From Pirellula sp. (lineage in GTDB: Bacteria; Planctomycetota; Planctomycetia; Pirellulales; Pirellulaceae), in assembly GCA_021300155.1 (NCBI GenBank), contig JAJTID010000129.1:1-63387 (forward strand): a stretch of DNA of 63,387 nt, in the 5' to 3' direction. Shown piece by piece: positions 50,988 to 60,189 of this stretch. Under the pieces are notes generated by a model, which saw only the letters and a list, made by a program, of their open reading frames with translations, had not been told where the DNA came from and searched no databases. The position numbers were made by a program, and so were the translations under genes. Positions within the stretch are counted from its first letter, which is position 1. Every line of letters begins with the position of its first letter.

Positions 50988-51607
50988 CCACGAAGAGCAA
51001 ACGAGAAAAAACGGTAAAGTGGGGCGAAGAGCCTAAGATTGGCTGGATGGAAGCCATGTATTTGCCAGCAGTGATGTCTGGAGTTGCGACAGCGGTTCGA
51101 CATGCTCTGTCTGGCAAACCGATGACGCGACAATACCCTGAGGTGGAACCTGAGATTCCTGCGAATTATCGCGGAGTGCATCGTCTCAACCGTGATGAAG
51201 AGGGACGGGTCAAGTGCGTGGCTTGTTACATGTGTCAAACAGCATGTCCCGCCAATTGCATCGAGATCATCGCTGCACCGGCACCAAAGGACGATCCGCA
51301 TTGGGAGAACCGCGACAAGTATCCAGCCACCTTCACTATCGATGAATTGAGATGCATCTATTGTGGAATGTGCGAAGAAGCATGTCCCGTGGATGCGATC
51401 GAGTTGACGAGTATTTATGACCTGACGGGCATGACTCGCGAAGAGATGATCTTCGACAAAGAAAAACTGTTGTCAGTGTTCGATAAGACGATTCAATCGG
51501 GGCAGGATCCAGTGCGTACGAATCGTGGCGCCTTGGGACCAGCTTCGGAGGAAGCAGAAACCGCCAAGCAAGGTCCACCGCCTCCGGGTCGCGGACGAAA
51601 AGGATAA
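50984..51607 (+). CDS. nuoI: NADH-quinone oxidoreductase subunit I
   Basis: 207 residues. Holds clusters N6a and N6b: CVACYMCQTACPANCIEI and CIYCGMCEEACPVDAIEL, each with the 8Fe ferredoxin pattern CxxCxxCxxxCP. An amphipathic N-terminal helix (MEAMYLPAVMSGVATAVRHAL) contacts the membrane arm; RGVHRLNRDEEGRVKCVAC follows. The C-terminal tail is Gly/Pro/Glu-rich. ATG overlaps the nuoH stop. The 115 bases to nuoJ are the second gap in the operon. Confidence 0.94.
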   Translation: MTTKSKREKTVKWGEEPKIGWMEAMYLPAVMSGVATAVRHALSGKPMTRQYPEVEPEIPANYRGVHRLNRDEEGRVKCVACYMCQTACPANCIEIIAAPAPKDDPHWENRDKYPATFTIDELRCIYCGMCEEACPVDAIELTSIYDLTGMTREEMIFDKEKLLSVFDKTIQSGQDPVRTNRGALGPASEEAETAKQGPPPPGRGRKG

Positions 51608-51722
51608 TCATTCGCTTTTCTTGTTCTGCAATCTCGATTGGGAACATACATTCCATGGGAGTGCGGTAACGCTCATTCCCTTTAAAGATCCTTAGCAATT
51701 TTTTACACGCGAAAGTACTTCC

Positions 51723-52607
51723 GTGACAGACTTACTACCAACCTTGAGCACTGCCAGCATGTGGAACACGGGCTTGTGGAAGATGAGCCTATTTGCTCAG
51801 ACCAATGCTGAGTCGTTGGCGAGTCGAGTTGAGGGCACTTGGGCTTGGACCATGGTGATCCCGATCATCCTTGGGGCTGCTGGCTATTTGCTGGTTCAAG
51901 AAGGAATTGTTCGACACAAATTCATGTTAGGGCTGGGGCTTGTCAGTCTGGCGGCGTCGGCCGTTTTTACTGCGCTTTTTTTGCCTCCGACATTAGATGC
52001 TTACATCGTCTTTCTGTTTTGTATTGTAGCAACCGGAGGTGGAGTTGGCTTTTTAACAGCTCGCGAGCCGGTCTACGCAGCCTTAGGGTTTGCTACGGCA
52101 GTCTTGTCGACATGCGGAATATTGTTCATGCAGTCGGCCATGTTCGTCGCGGCAGCCACTATGATTGTCTATGCAGGAGCGACGATCATCATCTTTTTGT
52201 TTGTGCTCATGTTCGCCCAACAAACAGACTTGCGAGTGTACGACATCAAGCTGACCAACCCGTGCTTGGCGGGCGCGATCGGGACAGTCATGATGATCAC
52301 GATCACGTACTGCGTGACGCACGACGGATCCTTTCCGCTACGCAAAGTGGATTCGAGTCGTTTGATGAGTGAAGCTTTGCTTCCAGAAGAATTGCAGAGT
52401 GAGGAAGCGAAAATCGAATTCAGTCGTCAGAAGCTTCAATCGGCGGAAACAGGCCCCGGCATTGTGCCACAAACGACGGCTGGTTTGGGGCGATCGCTGT
52501 ACACAGACTATTTGATTGCAGTGGAACTAGCCGGAACAGTTTTGTTGGTTGCGACGATCGGTGCGATTGCTTTGGCGACGAAACCGACAGCGGAGGCGGG
52601 ATCATGA
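51723..52607 (+). CDS. nuoJ: NADH-quinone oxidoreductase subunit J (long form)
   Basis: 294 residues with a GTG start, longer than the usual 170-200. The NuoJ core is about 95-200: FLFCIVATGGGVGFLTAREPVYAALGFA, then VAAATMIVYAGATIIIFLFVLMF with the conserved pi-bulge TM3, and a last helix AVELAGTVLLVATIGAIALA. Before it are about 90 extra residues with two more hydrophobic helices (about 39-58, 65-85), and a charged loop of about 60 residues lies before the last helix. If translation starts later the extension would shrink, but the helices are in frame and clean. Confidence 0.87.
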   Translation: MTDLLPTLSTASMWNTGLWKMSLFAQTNAESLASRVEGTWAWTMVIPIILGAAGYLLVQEGIVRHKFMLGLGLVSLAASAVFTALFLPPTLDAYIVFLFCIVATGGGVGFLTAREPVYAALGFATAVLSTCGILFMQSAMFVAAATMIVYAGATIIIFLFVLMFAQQTDLRVYDIKLTNPCLAGAIGTVMMITITYCVTHDGSFPLRKVDSSRLMSEALLPEELQSEEAKIEFSRQKLQSAETGPGIVPQTTAGLGRSLYTDYLIAVELAGTVLLVATIGAIALATKPTAEAGS

Positions 52608-53107
52608 ACGATGTGATGACACAGAATATGCTCGTATTCGCGGGCTTGTTGTTTAGTGCAGGGTTTGTAGGCTTTCTGACACGCAGATCACTCATTCTGA
52701 TGTTTTTGTCTTTGGAAATGATGCTTGCAGGTGTGAGCATCAATCTCATCGCCTTTGCCAGACACTACGGCAATTTTCAAGGTCAAGTGCTTGCCATTAT
52801 GGTTTTGACAATCGCAGCTTGCGAAGCGGCGATTGCGTTAGCACTGGTAGTTTCGCTTTATCGCAAGAAAGCAACGTTGGACATCAAGGCTTGGGACGAA
52901 CTGAGCGAGACACTTGTTCCTAAAGAAGTGGAAGCACCGATATCGATGTCAACGACCGAACAGGTGTTCCCTTCGCTCACACCGTCGGGACTTGACCCAT
53001 TGCAGGATCCGGTACCTTCGGAGTTTATGGCCAACCTGAAAGTTGGGGAGACTATTGGCAACCCAGTTGTAAACGAGAAGAAAGCGGAGGTATCCAACAA
53101 TGCCTAA
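52604..53107 (+). CDS. nuoK: NADH-quinone oxidoreductase subunit K (C-terminal extension)
   Basis: 167 residues; the family is about 100. The first 97 residues have the three helices and the two membrane Glu residues needed for proton transfer (LSLEMMLAGVSINLIAF and ACEAAIALALVVSLYRK). The last 65 or so residues (after KKATLDIKAWDELS) are acidic, Pro/Ser-rich and probably disordered on the cytoplasmic or periplasmic face. ATG overlaps the nuoJ stop and the gene overlaps nuoL by 8 bases. Extension of a subunit this small is unusual. Confidence 0.9.
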   Translation: MNDVMTQNMLVFAGLLFSAGFVGFLTRRSLILMFLSLEMMLAGVSINLIAFARHYGNFQGQVLAIMVLTIAACEAAIALALVVSLYRKKATLDIKAWDELSETLVPKEVEAPISMSTTEQVFPSLTPSGLDPLQDPVPSEFMANLKVGETIGNPVVNEKKAEVSNNA

Positions 53108-55055
53108 TTTGTTTGCTTGGGTGGTTCCGATGGCCCCGCTCGTCGGGTGTATTGTTTGTGCAGTCTTGTCGTTTCGCGGCGATAGAAAGATAGCTCATTT
53201 CCCCGCTATCTTGTCGTTGCTATTTGCGGCCCTGTCGAGTCTGTGCCTAGTCTTCTTCGGTGGACAAGGAGAATCGGGAACGACGACCTACGAAGGGTAT
53301 CGTTACTTGCATGTCGGAGGCTTGACGCTCGATATCTCGTTGAAGATCGACACACTCTGCCTCACATTGCTTTGCGTAGTCACGTGTATCTCGGCGATGA
53401 TTGCGATCTATTCAAAAGACTACATGCATGACGATCCTGGATATGCGCGGTACTTTTCCGTATTCTGCGGATTCGTTTTCTGCATGACCATGCTCGTGCT
53501 ATCCCACAATCTGCTCATGATGTATGCCTTCTGGGAAGGCGTAGGCACCTGTTCGTATTTGCTGATCGGGTTTTGGTTTCGAAAGCCGAGTGCAGCTAGA
53601 GCAGCAACCAAGGCTTTCTTGGTAAACCGAATCGCCGACTGCGGCTTTTTGTTTGGTATATTGCTGCTCGGCTATGCGATGGGTCAAGTCGCTGGTCAGG
53701 CATCGGATAGTTTTTTCGCACGACTGAACTTTGACAACATCTTTACTTCGCTGCCGGCACTGGCTTCGCAGCATCCAGATTTGTTGGTATGGATCAGTCT
53801 GTTGTTGATGATTGGGGCGATTGGCAAGTCAGCTCAATTTCCATTCCATGTGTGGTTGCCAGATGCGATGGAAGGTCCTACACCAGTTTCTGCTTTGATT
53901 CACGCGGCGACGATGGTGACGGCGGGTGTTTATTTGATGGCCCGGTTGTCACCCTTGATGGAATACACTCCATGGGTGTTGTCTGTCGTGGGATGGCTTG
54001 GGGGCATCACCGCTTTTATCGCGGCGCTGATGGCATTGTTTCAGGATGACCTCAAGCGAGTTCTCGCTTATTCGACCGTGAGTCAATTGGGATACTTGTT
54101 CATGGCACTGTCGGCTGGATCCGTCAAAGGGTTCATGGCTTTAGCAGTGACAGCAGCGATGTTCCACTTGGTAACGCATGCGTTCTTCAAGGCTTTGTTG
54201 TTTTTGGCGGCTGGCAATGTAATGCACGCCATGGGCGATGTGATCGACATGCGAAAGTTCAGCGGATTGAAGCGTGTATTGCCAAAGACGAACTTGCTGT
54301 TCCTGGTCGGAGCCGCAGCACTCGCAGGTATACCACTATTGTCTGGGTTCTTTAGCAAAGACGGAATCTTGGCCGTGCTTTACGATGCTAGTGCCGACGG
54401 TGAATATGGCTTCCAGTTCAAAGTGCTATTGGGCATTGGATTCTTGACCGCTTTTATGACAGCCGTTTACACGTCGAAAGCATACTTCCGAACGTTTCAT
54501 GGCACTGAACGGATTCCGGAAGAAGCTGGACATCATGCGCATGAATCGACGAATGTCATGTTGGCTCCGATGGCATTGTTGGCAGTAGGTGCGTTGGTCG
54601 TCGGTGGTGCATTAGGTCCTACCCATATCTTGGCCGACTACTTGGGCAAATCGCCAACGTTAGTACCACACGGCGAACATCACGAGTCGCTGTTGATCAT
54701 GATTGCATCCGGCATCGTCGGTATTGCTGGTTGTGCCGTGGGTTTCATGCTCTCGAAAGCACAGCCTAGTACACGAACCGATGGCGCAATGGCCGCGATC
54801 GCAGACTTTGGTAAGAATCGGCTTTACATTGACTGGGCGTATAGTCGGTTCATCGTTTTGCCGCTCGAATTCTTGGCTGGCGTGTTGGGGTGGTTGGACA
54901 CGAACCTCGTGGATGCCTTCGTCATGAAAATCGCAGATCTGCCACGATTGGCAGGTTTGTTGGGGCAACGCTACCAGAACGGTCGCGTTCCAGCATATAC
55001 CTTTGTAACAGCAGTCGGTGTTGCTGCTGTGGCGATCTGGATTGTCTCTCGCTAA
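53100..55055 (+). CDS. nuoL: NADH-quinone oxidoreductase subunit L
   Basis: 651 residues. Antiporter-like distal subunit. Core motifs: MMYAFWEGVGTCSYLLIGFWF (Glu in TM5), GKSAQFPFHVWLPDAMEGPTPVSALIHAATMVTAGVYLMAR (given in part), FQDDLKRVLAYSTVSQLGYLFMAL, FKALLFLAAGNVMHAMGD and LAGIPLLSGFFSKDGILA. The C-terminal lateral helix region is present (about 540-651). Overlaps nuoK by 8 bases; 12 bases to nuoM. Confidence 0.95.
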   Translation: MPNLFAWVVPMAPLVGCIVCAVLSFRGDRKIAHFPAILSLLFAALSSLCLVFFGGQGESGTTTYEGYRYLHVGGLTLDISLKIDTLCLTLLCVVTCISAMIAIYSKDYMHDDPGYARYFSVFCGFVFCMTMLVLSHNLLMMYAFWEGVGTCSYLLIGFWFRKPSAARAATKAFLVNRIADCGFLFGILLLGYAMGQVAGQASDSFFARLNFDNIFTSLPALASQHPDLLVWISLLLMIGAIGKSAQFPFHVWLPDAMEGPTPVSALIHAATMVTAGVYLMARLSPLMEYTPWVLSVVGWLGGITAFIAALMALFQDDLKRVLAYSTVSQLGYLFMALSAGSVKGFMALAVTAAMFHLVTHAFFKALLFLAAGNVMHAMGDVIDMRKFSGLKRVLPKTNLLFLVGAAALAGIPLLSGFFSKDGILAVLYDASADGEYGFQFKVLLGIGFLTAFMTAVYTSKAYFRTFHGTERIPEEAGHHAHESTNVMLAPMALLAVGALVVGGALGPTHILADYLGKSPTLVPHGEHHESLLIMIASGIVGIAGCAVGFMLSKAQPSTRTDGAMAAIADFGKNRLYIDWAYSRFIVLPLEFLAGVLGWLDTNLVDAFVMKIADLPRLAGLLGQRYQNGRVPAYTFVTAVGVAAVAIWIVSR

Positions 55056-55067
55056 TCGATCATTGAC

Positions 55068-56723
55068 ATGGACTACTTGATTCCCATTACGATTTTGCTC
55101 CCGCTCCTTTCGGGTCTGGCCATTTTTTTGGCTGGTTACCAAGGACGGAAGTTAGTTCCCTTCGGCATCGCTGCGTCGCTAGCAACGCTTTTACTCAGCG
55201 TCGGCGTCGTCTATTCTACCTTCAATGGTGCAAAGGCTGATCCGAATTCGCTCGCGACTGTCGGGTCGGCTATCGAGTTCGCGCCGAGTTGGTTGAGAAT
55301 TCAGTTGCCGGTATCGATTGCCAATCATCCTGTCCGCTGGCAATTGCAGTTCGGAGTAGATGGTATCGGCGCGTTGATGGTGTTGTTGACCGGGATCGTT
55401 ACGGCTGCAGTCTGCATCTTTTCCCTCCAGCAGATTCGCGATCGGTTGCATCAATACATCGCCTTGATCTTGATCAGCGAATCGATGTTGATGGGTGTGT
55501 TCATGTCGATGGATTTGGTTTCATTCTATCTGTTCTTCGAAGCCGTTTTGCTGCCTCTGATTTTGTTGATCAACGGTTGGGGGAACTCCAAGGAAGCTTT
55601 GTCTGCTTCCCGCAAATTCTTGTTGTTTACGTTGGCGGGCAGCGTACCGATGGTGATCGGATTTATCGGGATTGCTCTTCAGTCCGCATCGATTACCAAC
55701 CCTTCGACGGTTGACCTCGAAGTCCTTTCGGCGATGGCAAACCAACAACAAACGGAGGCGGTTGCAGGTGGAGCGGAATTGGTTTCGACGCTGGCGACAA
55801 ACCAACAGTGGATTCTATGGTTGTTGCTTCTCGGTTTCGGTATCAAGCTGGCGGTATTGCCACTACACACCTGGTTGCCAAGCACCTATGCGGTTGCGAA
55901 CCCGAATACAACAGCATTGATTGCATCGGTTGTTGCAAAACTTGGTGTGTTTGGAATTGTGCGAATCGTATTGCCTCTGACTCCGATTGGATTGGCCAGT
56001 GAAGCTCAAATACTGTTTGCAAGCCTCGGCGCGATCGCGATCGTTTATGGAGCATTCGTAGCATTGAGCCAAAGCGATTTGAGGAAAGTTTTTGCTTACA
56101 GCTCCATAAGTCACATGGGCTTTGTGACCGTGGGACTGATGAGTTTGAATACCGAAGGGATGTCAGGTGCTGCCATTCAAATGTTCAATCACGGGATCAT
56201 TACGTGTGCGATGTTCTTGCTGCTGGGAATGCTGGAGCAAAGGCGAGCCAATCTGACCTTTACAATGGAAGACTTGGGCATGGCGGCTCTTTATCCTCGA
56301 ATCAGTGTTCTGTTGATTTTCTTCACCTTGGCGGGAGCTGGCTTGCCAGGTTTGAATGGGTTCGTTGGTGAATTGCTGGCCATGATGGGGATGACGAGAG
56401 TCAATGCCGCGATCACCGCGATAGCCGTGTTGGGAACCGTTTTAGGTGCATGGTATGGTTTGAGAATTGTGCAACGATTGATGTTCGGCAGCGACGGTCA
56501 TTCGAAGCACAAGCCCCTGATCGAAGGTCAGGGAGACTGCGCTTCTCTCGAACTGACAACTCTTGCTTTCATGGCGATCGTGTGTGTGTACATCGGCGTG
56601 AGGCCTGCGGGTCCCATGAAGATGATTGAACCTGATATCGCGAGATTGGTCAAAGTGACCGAACCAGCCTCCAAAATCATGCATCCCGACGTAGATACCC
56701 TCGCCCAAACTGCCGCGAAGTAG
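55068..56723 (+). CDS. nuoM: NADH-quinone oxidoreductase subunit M
   Basis: 551 residues. Second antiporter-like subunit. Motifs: FGVDGIGALMVLLTGIVTAA, DLVSFYLFFEAVLLPLILLI (Glu in TM5), FGIKLAVLPLHTWLPSTYAVANPNTTALIASVVAKLGVFG (given in part), SQSDLRKVFAYSSISHMGFVTVGL and GAGLPGLNGFVGELLAMMG. Longer than E. coli NuoM (509) through an inserted loop near 205-240 (NPSTVDLEVLSAMANQQQTE). 24 bases to nuoN. Confidence 0.95.
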   Translation: MDYLIPITILLPLLSGLAIFLAGYQGRKLVPFGIAASLATLLLSVGVVYSTFNGAKADPNSLATVGSAIEFAPSWLRIQLPVSIANHPVRWQLQFGVDGIGALMVLLTGIVTAAVCIFSLQQIRDRLHQYIALILISESMLMGVFMSMDLVSFYLFFEAVLLPLILLINGWGNSKEALSASRKFLLFTLAGSVPMVIGFIGIALQSASITNPSTVDLEVLSAMANQQQTEAVAGGAELVSTLATNQQWILWLLLLGFGIKLAVLPLHTWLPSTYAVANPNTTALIASVVAKLGVFGIVRIVLPLTPIGLASEAQILFASLGAIAIVYGAFVALSQSDLRKVFAYSSISHMGFVTVGLMSLNTEGMSGAAIQMFNHGIITCAMFLLLGMLEQRRANLTFTMEDLGMAALYPRISVLLIFFTLAGAGLPGLNGFVGELLAMMGMTRVNAAITAIAVLGTVLGAWYGLRIVQRLMFGSDGHSKHKPLIEGQGDCASLELTTLAFMAIVCVYIGVRPAGPMKMIEPDIARLVKVTEPASKIMHPDVDTLAQTAAK

Positions 56724-56747
56724 TTTCCAACAAACTCGAGAATAACT

Positions 56748-58193
56748 GTGGATACATTAACAACGATCAAATCTTCGCTCGCACAGATGACACCGGCAAT
56801 CGTATTGATCCTGGGTGGCTCTGTGTTGCTTGCGGCGTCGATGGTACTCAAGGGCGGTCCACAACGGGATGTTTACGGACAACGGAATGCGATGGGGCTG
56901 CTGTCGATTTTTCTGCTCATCCTGGCGGGAGCATGTGGGTTCTTCCGAGAGTTGCCGGCAGATCTTGGGAATGGTTTGTTTCGATTCGATGACTCTGCAT
57001 TGGCTTCCGAGCGACTTGCTTTGCTCGGTGGATTTTTGTTGGTATTGATATCTTGGTCCACCGCCCCGAAGAATTTCTTGGGCGAGTACTACGGATGCTT
57101 GATCATCATGTTGGGGGCGATTCCCGTCGTAGGCGCTTCCAATGATCTGGTTTCACTTTTCTTGGGTTTGGAACTGATCAGCATCCCGACCTACATCATG
57201 CTGGGTATTTGCAAGAATGATAATCCGGGAGCAGAAGCGACGATCAAGTACTTTTTGTTGAGTGCCTTCGCCTCTTCGTTCTTCTTGATGGGTCTTAGTT
57301 ACCTGTACGGTGTCAGCGGGTCGACGAACCTGCAATTGATTCACGAGGCGCTCGGTTTCGAAGGTGGCAAGTTGACGATGCTCGCCATCATGTTGGTGTT
57401 GTGCGGATTGGCATTTCGAATCACTGCCGTTCCTTTTCACTTTTACGCTCCTGATGTGTTCGAAGGCACGAGTCTCACAATGGCGGGTGCGATGAGCTAT
57501 CTGCCCAAGGTCGCGGGCTTTGTTGCGATGATCAGGATATTAGGCCCAGACATGAGTCCATCGGCCATGTCGGCGGTTGTTCCTGTACTGCTAGTCTGTG
57601 CGGGTTTGACAATGGTGATTGGCAACTTTATGGCATCGGCACAAAACAATCTTCGTCGATTGCTCGCGTACTCCAGCGTTGCTCATACGGGCTACCTGTT
57701 GTTGGCAATCACAGCACTGCTTCGCGACAATGCTGAGCCAAACGTATTGTTCTCTTATCTAGCCGCGTATGCGGCCATGACACTTGGATTCTTTGCCTGC
57801 TTAGGAGAAATCGAAGCTGCCGGTGGACGGACGCACTTGGTCGGGGATCTGTCGGGAATGTTTTATCGACGGCCGGCGGCATCGATAGGTTTGACTGTAT
57901 GCTTGATCAGTTTGATCGGGTTGCCTTTGACGGCTGGCTTCTGGGCCAAGTTCATGGTCTTTATGGGGGCATCGGCGGCAGGGATGACCGATCCAATGAG
58001 TATCTTTATGGCCGTCCTCATGGCGTTTAATGCCGTGATTGCCGCGGGTTACTATTGGCGAGTCATGAGCAAGCTTTTTGAGAAGAGCGATGCAAATGTT
58101 CCATTGCGAGTCTTCCGTCCCAGTTTATTCTTGGCGTACACTATTTGCGTTGTGCTTACGCTCGTCTGGTTCTTTGTGCCAGCGGTTATGTAG
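56748..58193 (+). CDS. nuoN: NADH-quinone oxidoreductase subunit N
   Basis: 481 residues, GTG start. Third antiporter-like subunit, next to NuoK. Motifs: NDLVSLFLGLELISIPTYIMLG, GAEATIKYFLLSAFASSFFLMG, FRITAVPFHFYAPDVFEGTSLTMAGAMSYLPKVAG (in part), NLRRLLAYSSVAHTGYLL and SLIGLPLTAGFWAKFMVF. Usual length. It is the last subunit gene; fabI follows after 49 bases and may be read through. Confidence 0.95.
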   Translation: MDTLTTIKSSLAQMTPAIVLILGGSVLLAASMVLKGGPQRDVYGQRNAMGLLSIFLLILAGACGFFRELPADLGNGLFRFDDSALASERLALLGGFLLVLISWSTAPKNFLGEYYGCLIIMLGAIPVVGASNDLVSLFLGLELISIPTYIMLGICKNDNPGAEATIKYFLLSAFASSFFLMGLSYLYGVSGSTNLQLIHEALGFEGGKLTMLAIMLVLCGLAFRITAVPFHFYAPDVFEGTSLTMAGAMSYLPKVAGFVAMIRILGPDMSPSAMSAVVPVLLVCAGLTMVIGNFMASAQNNLRRLLAYSSVAHTGYLLLAITALLRDNAEPNVLFSYLAAYAAMTLGFFACLGEIEAAGGRTHLVGDLSGMFYRRPAASIGLTVCLISLIGLPLTAGFWAKFMVFMGASAAGMTDPMSIFMAVLMAFNAVIAAGYYWRVMSKLFEKSDANVPLRVFRPSLFLAYTICVVLTLVWFFVPAVM

Positions 58194-58242
58194 AATACTT
58201 ATGGCAAACAAAACATCCTCCTCTAGCTAGAACGCAACAGCA

Positions 58243-59070
58243 ATGAAATTATTCGAAGGCAAAAAAGGGCTCATTCTCGGGGTCGCAAATGATCGATCCA
58301 TCGCTTGGGCAGTCGCCAAAGAGATCTTGGATCAAGGTGGAACGTGCGGTTTTTCTCATCTCCCTGATAAGCCAGAAGATGAAAAGCGAAAGAACCGCAT
58401 GCGAGTGTCGAAATGCGTGGATAGTTATCCAAACCAAACCGCATTTTTGGAACCGCTGGATGTACAAGATGACGTGCAAGTCACCGATTTCATGAAGATG
58501 GCGGGCGAGAAACTTGGCAAGATCGACTTCTTGTTGCATTCGATTGCTTTTGCCGATCGCGATGATCTATCGCGTGATACGGTCGAGACCAGCCGAGCCG
58601 GTTTCAAACTGGCGATGGACGTCAGTGTTTACAGTTTGATTTCGGTTACGAATGCGGCCCGTCCGTTTTTCAATCCAAACGCATCGGTTTTGACAATGAC
58701 CTATTTTGGTGGTGAGAAGTGCGTTCCTGGCTACAACGTCATGGGGATCTGCAAGGCTGCATTGGACGCAACGGTTCGCTATCTTGCGAACGATCTCGGC
58801 CCTCAAAGCTATCGCGTAAATGCCGTGAGTGCAGGACCTCTCAAAACGTTGGCAGGTGTCGCTGCAGGTGTCGGGGAAATGCAAGACTATTATGGTTATG
58901 TTGCTCCATTAGGTAGATGCGTGACCCACGAAGAGGTGGGACGATCAGGTGCTTATCTGTTGAGTGGCTACAGTGGTGGTATCACCGGCGAAATCTTGCA
59001 CGTTGATGCTGGCTACAACATCATGGGCAGCCCAGGTCGATTACTTTACGAGTTCAAGAAACCTTCGTAG
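58243..59070 (+). CDS. fabI: Enoyl-[acyl-carrier-protein] reductase (NADH)
   Basis: 275 residues, short-chain dehydrogenase fold. Reduces trans-2-enoyl-ACP in the last step of each fatty-acid elongation round. N-terminal GLILGVANDRSIAWAVAKEI is the FabI-type NADH site; HSIAFADRDDLS is the family's SIAFA segment; the active site is Tyr154 (TYFGGEK), Tyr164 and Lys171 (YNVMGICKA), with the same spacing as Tyr146/Tyr156/Lys163 of E. coli FabI. C-terminal GEILHVDAGYNIMG is typical. 49 bases after nuoN on the same strand; convergent with the RIO kinase gene. Confidence 0.94.
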   Translation: MKLFEGKKGLILGVANDRSIAWAVAKEILDQGGTCGFSHLPDKPEDEKRKNRMRVSKCVDSYPNQTAFLEPLDVQDDVQVTDFMKMAGEKLGKIDFLLHSIAFADRDDLSRDTVETSRAGFKLAMDVSVYSLISVTNAARPFFNPNASVLTMTYFGGEKCVPGYNVMGICKAALDATVRYLANDLGPQSYRVNAVSAGPLKTLAGVAAGVGEMQDYYGYVAPLGRCVTHEEVGRSGAYLLSGYSGGITGEILHVDAGYNIMGSPGRLLYEFKKPS

Positions 59071-59135
59071 AGCAAGTGCAGAGTAATGTCGGTCCATGAA
59101 GATCGCGCTACTTGGAGAAGGATTCGTCATCGTTT

Positions 59136-60020
59136 CTACTTGTCGTTCAATCGCTCGCGGCGTTCCATTTCTTCGTCGTATGCAACATTGATGAGGTGCA
59201 ATACGCTGTCGACATCCGCTTCCTTGGTCGAAAATGTAAACTTACCCGTCAATGGGAAGTCGGGTCGGAGTTCCCCCTTCTCGTGCAATTCCCAAATCTC
59301 TTCTGCAAAATGGGTATCGGCTATCTGCGGAGCGAACTGTGCATAGTATTGGGTAACGTTTGCTACGTCGCGTTGAAGCATGCTCTTGGCACTGTTATTT
59401 GCGGCCGCATTGACGACCTGCGGCAAGTCAATGATAACCGGACCATTTTCGTCTTGTAAAATATTGAACTCAGACAAATCACCATGGATCAGTCCCACGC
59501 ACATCATGCGCAGTACATAGTTCATCATCGTGGCATGGTCTTTGATCGCTTGCTCAGCTGACATGGTGATATCGTTCAGCCGAGGAGCCACATCGCCGTC
59601 GGCCCCAGTGATCAACTCCATCAACAGCACTCCGCCAAACAAACCGTAGGCTTTCGGGACGCGTACTCCCGCTTCTGCGAGGCGATACAACGCATCGGCT
59701 TCGGCGTTTTGCCAAACAACTTCTTGTTGATCCCGACCGAACTTCGAACGCTTTTCCATGGCTCTCTGCCGGCGGCTGTTGCGAATCTTTCGACCTTCGT
59801 GGTACTGTACCGCTTTCTTGAAACTTCGATCCGCCACATCCTTGTAGACTTTGGCGCAAAGCATTTCGTCACCACAACGTACGAGGAACACCTGGGCTTC
59901 TTTGCCACTCATCAGCGAGCGTATAACTTCATCAACCAGACCGTCCTCGATCAGCGGCTGAATACTCTTGGGTGCTTTCAAACTTTTTCTACTTTTAGAA
60001 CACGGATCTTTGCAATGCAA
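59136..60020 (-). CDS. RIO1-family serine/threonine kinase
   Basis: 294 residues. Atypical protein kinase. MSGKEAQVFLVR is the flexible nucleotide loop (in place of the Gly-rich loop), LCAKVYKDV gives the ATP-binding Lys, LLMELITGADG is the hinge, HGDLSEFNIL is the catalytic loop (Asp and Asn) and VIIDLPQVV holds the metal-binding Asp in the RIO1-type IDLPQ motif. Archaeal and eukaryotic RIO1 act in small-subunit ribosome maturation; bacterial members are less studied. The start is uncertain: the frame opens with TTG at 60020 and a later TTG (KAPKSIQPLIEDG) is possible. Convergent with fabI. Confidence 0.88.
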   Translation of the reverse strand: MHCKDPCSKSRKSLKAPKSIQPLIEDGLVDEVIRSLMSGKEAQVFLVRCGDEMLCAKVYKDVADRSFKKAVQYHEGRKIRNSRRQRAMEKRSKFGRDQQEVVWQNAEADALYRLAEAGVRVPKAYGLFGGVLLMELITGADGDVAPRLNDITMSAEQAIKDHATMMNYVLRMMCVGLIHGDLSEFNILQDENGPVIIDLPQVVNAAANNSAKSMLQRDVANVTQYYAQFAPQIADTHFAEEIWELHEKGELRPDFPLTGKFTFSTKEADVDSVLHLINVAYDEEMERRERLNDK

Positions 60021-60189
60021 CGAGAGGTGCGGTTCACCCGATTACCTAACTTAACACGCAAGCCCAATTATGGCAAAGAGGTCCCCAAACAGAAAAATCA
60101 GTTCCTCAACGATTTGTTTGATTTTAGCCTCAGCCAATTCAGCGAAAGGCCCAAAAAACTATTGCAAGAATGCAATTTTGTCCGGTTCG

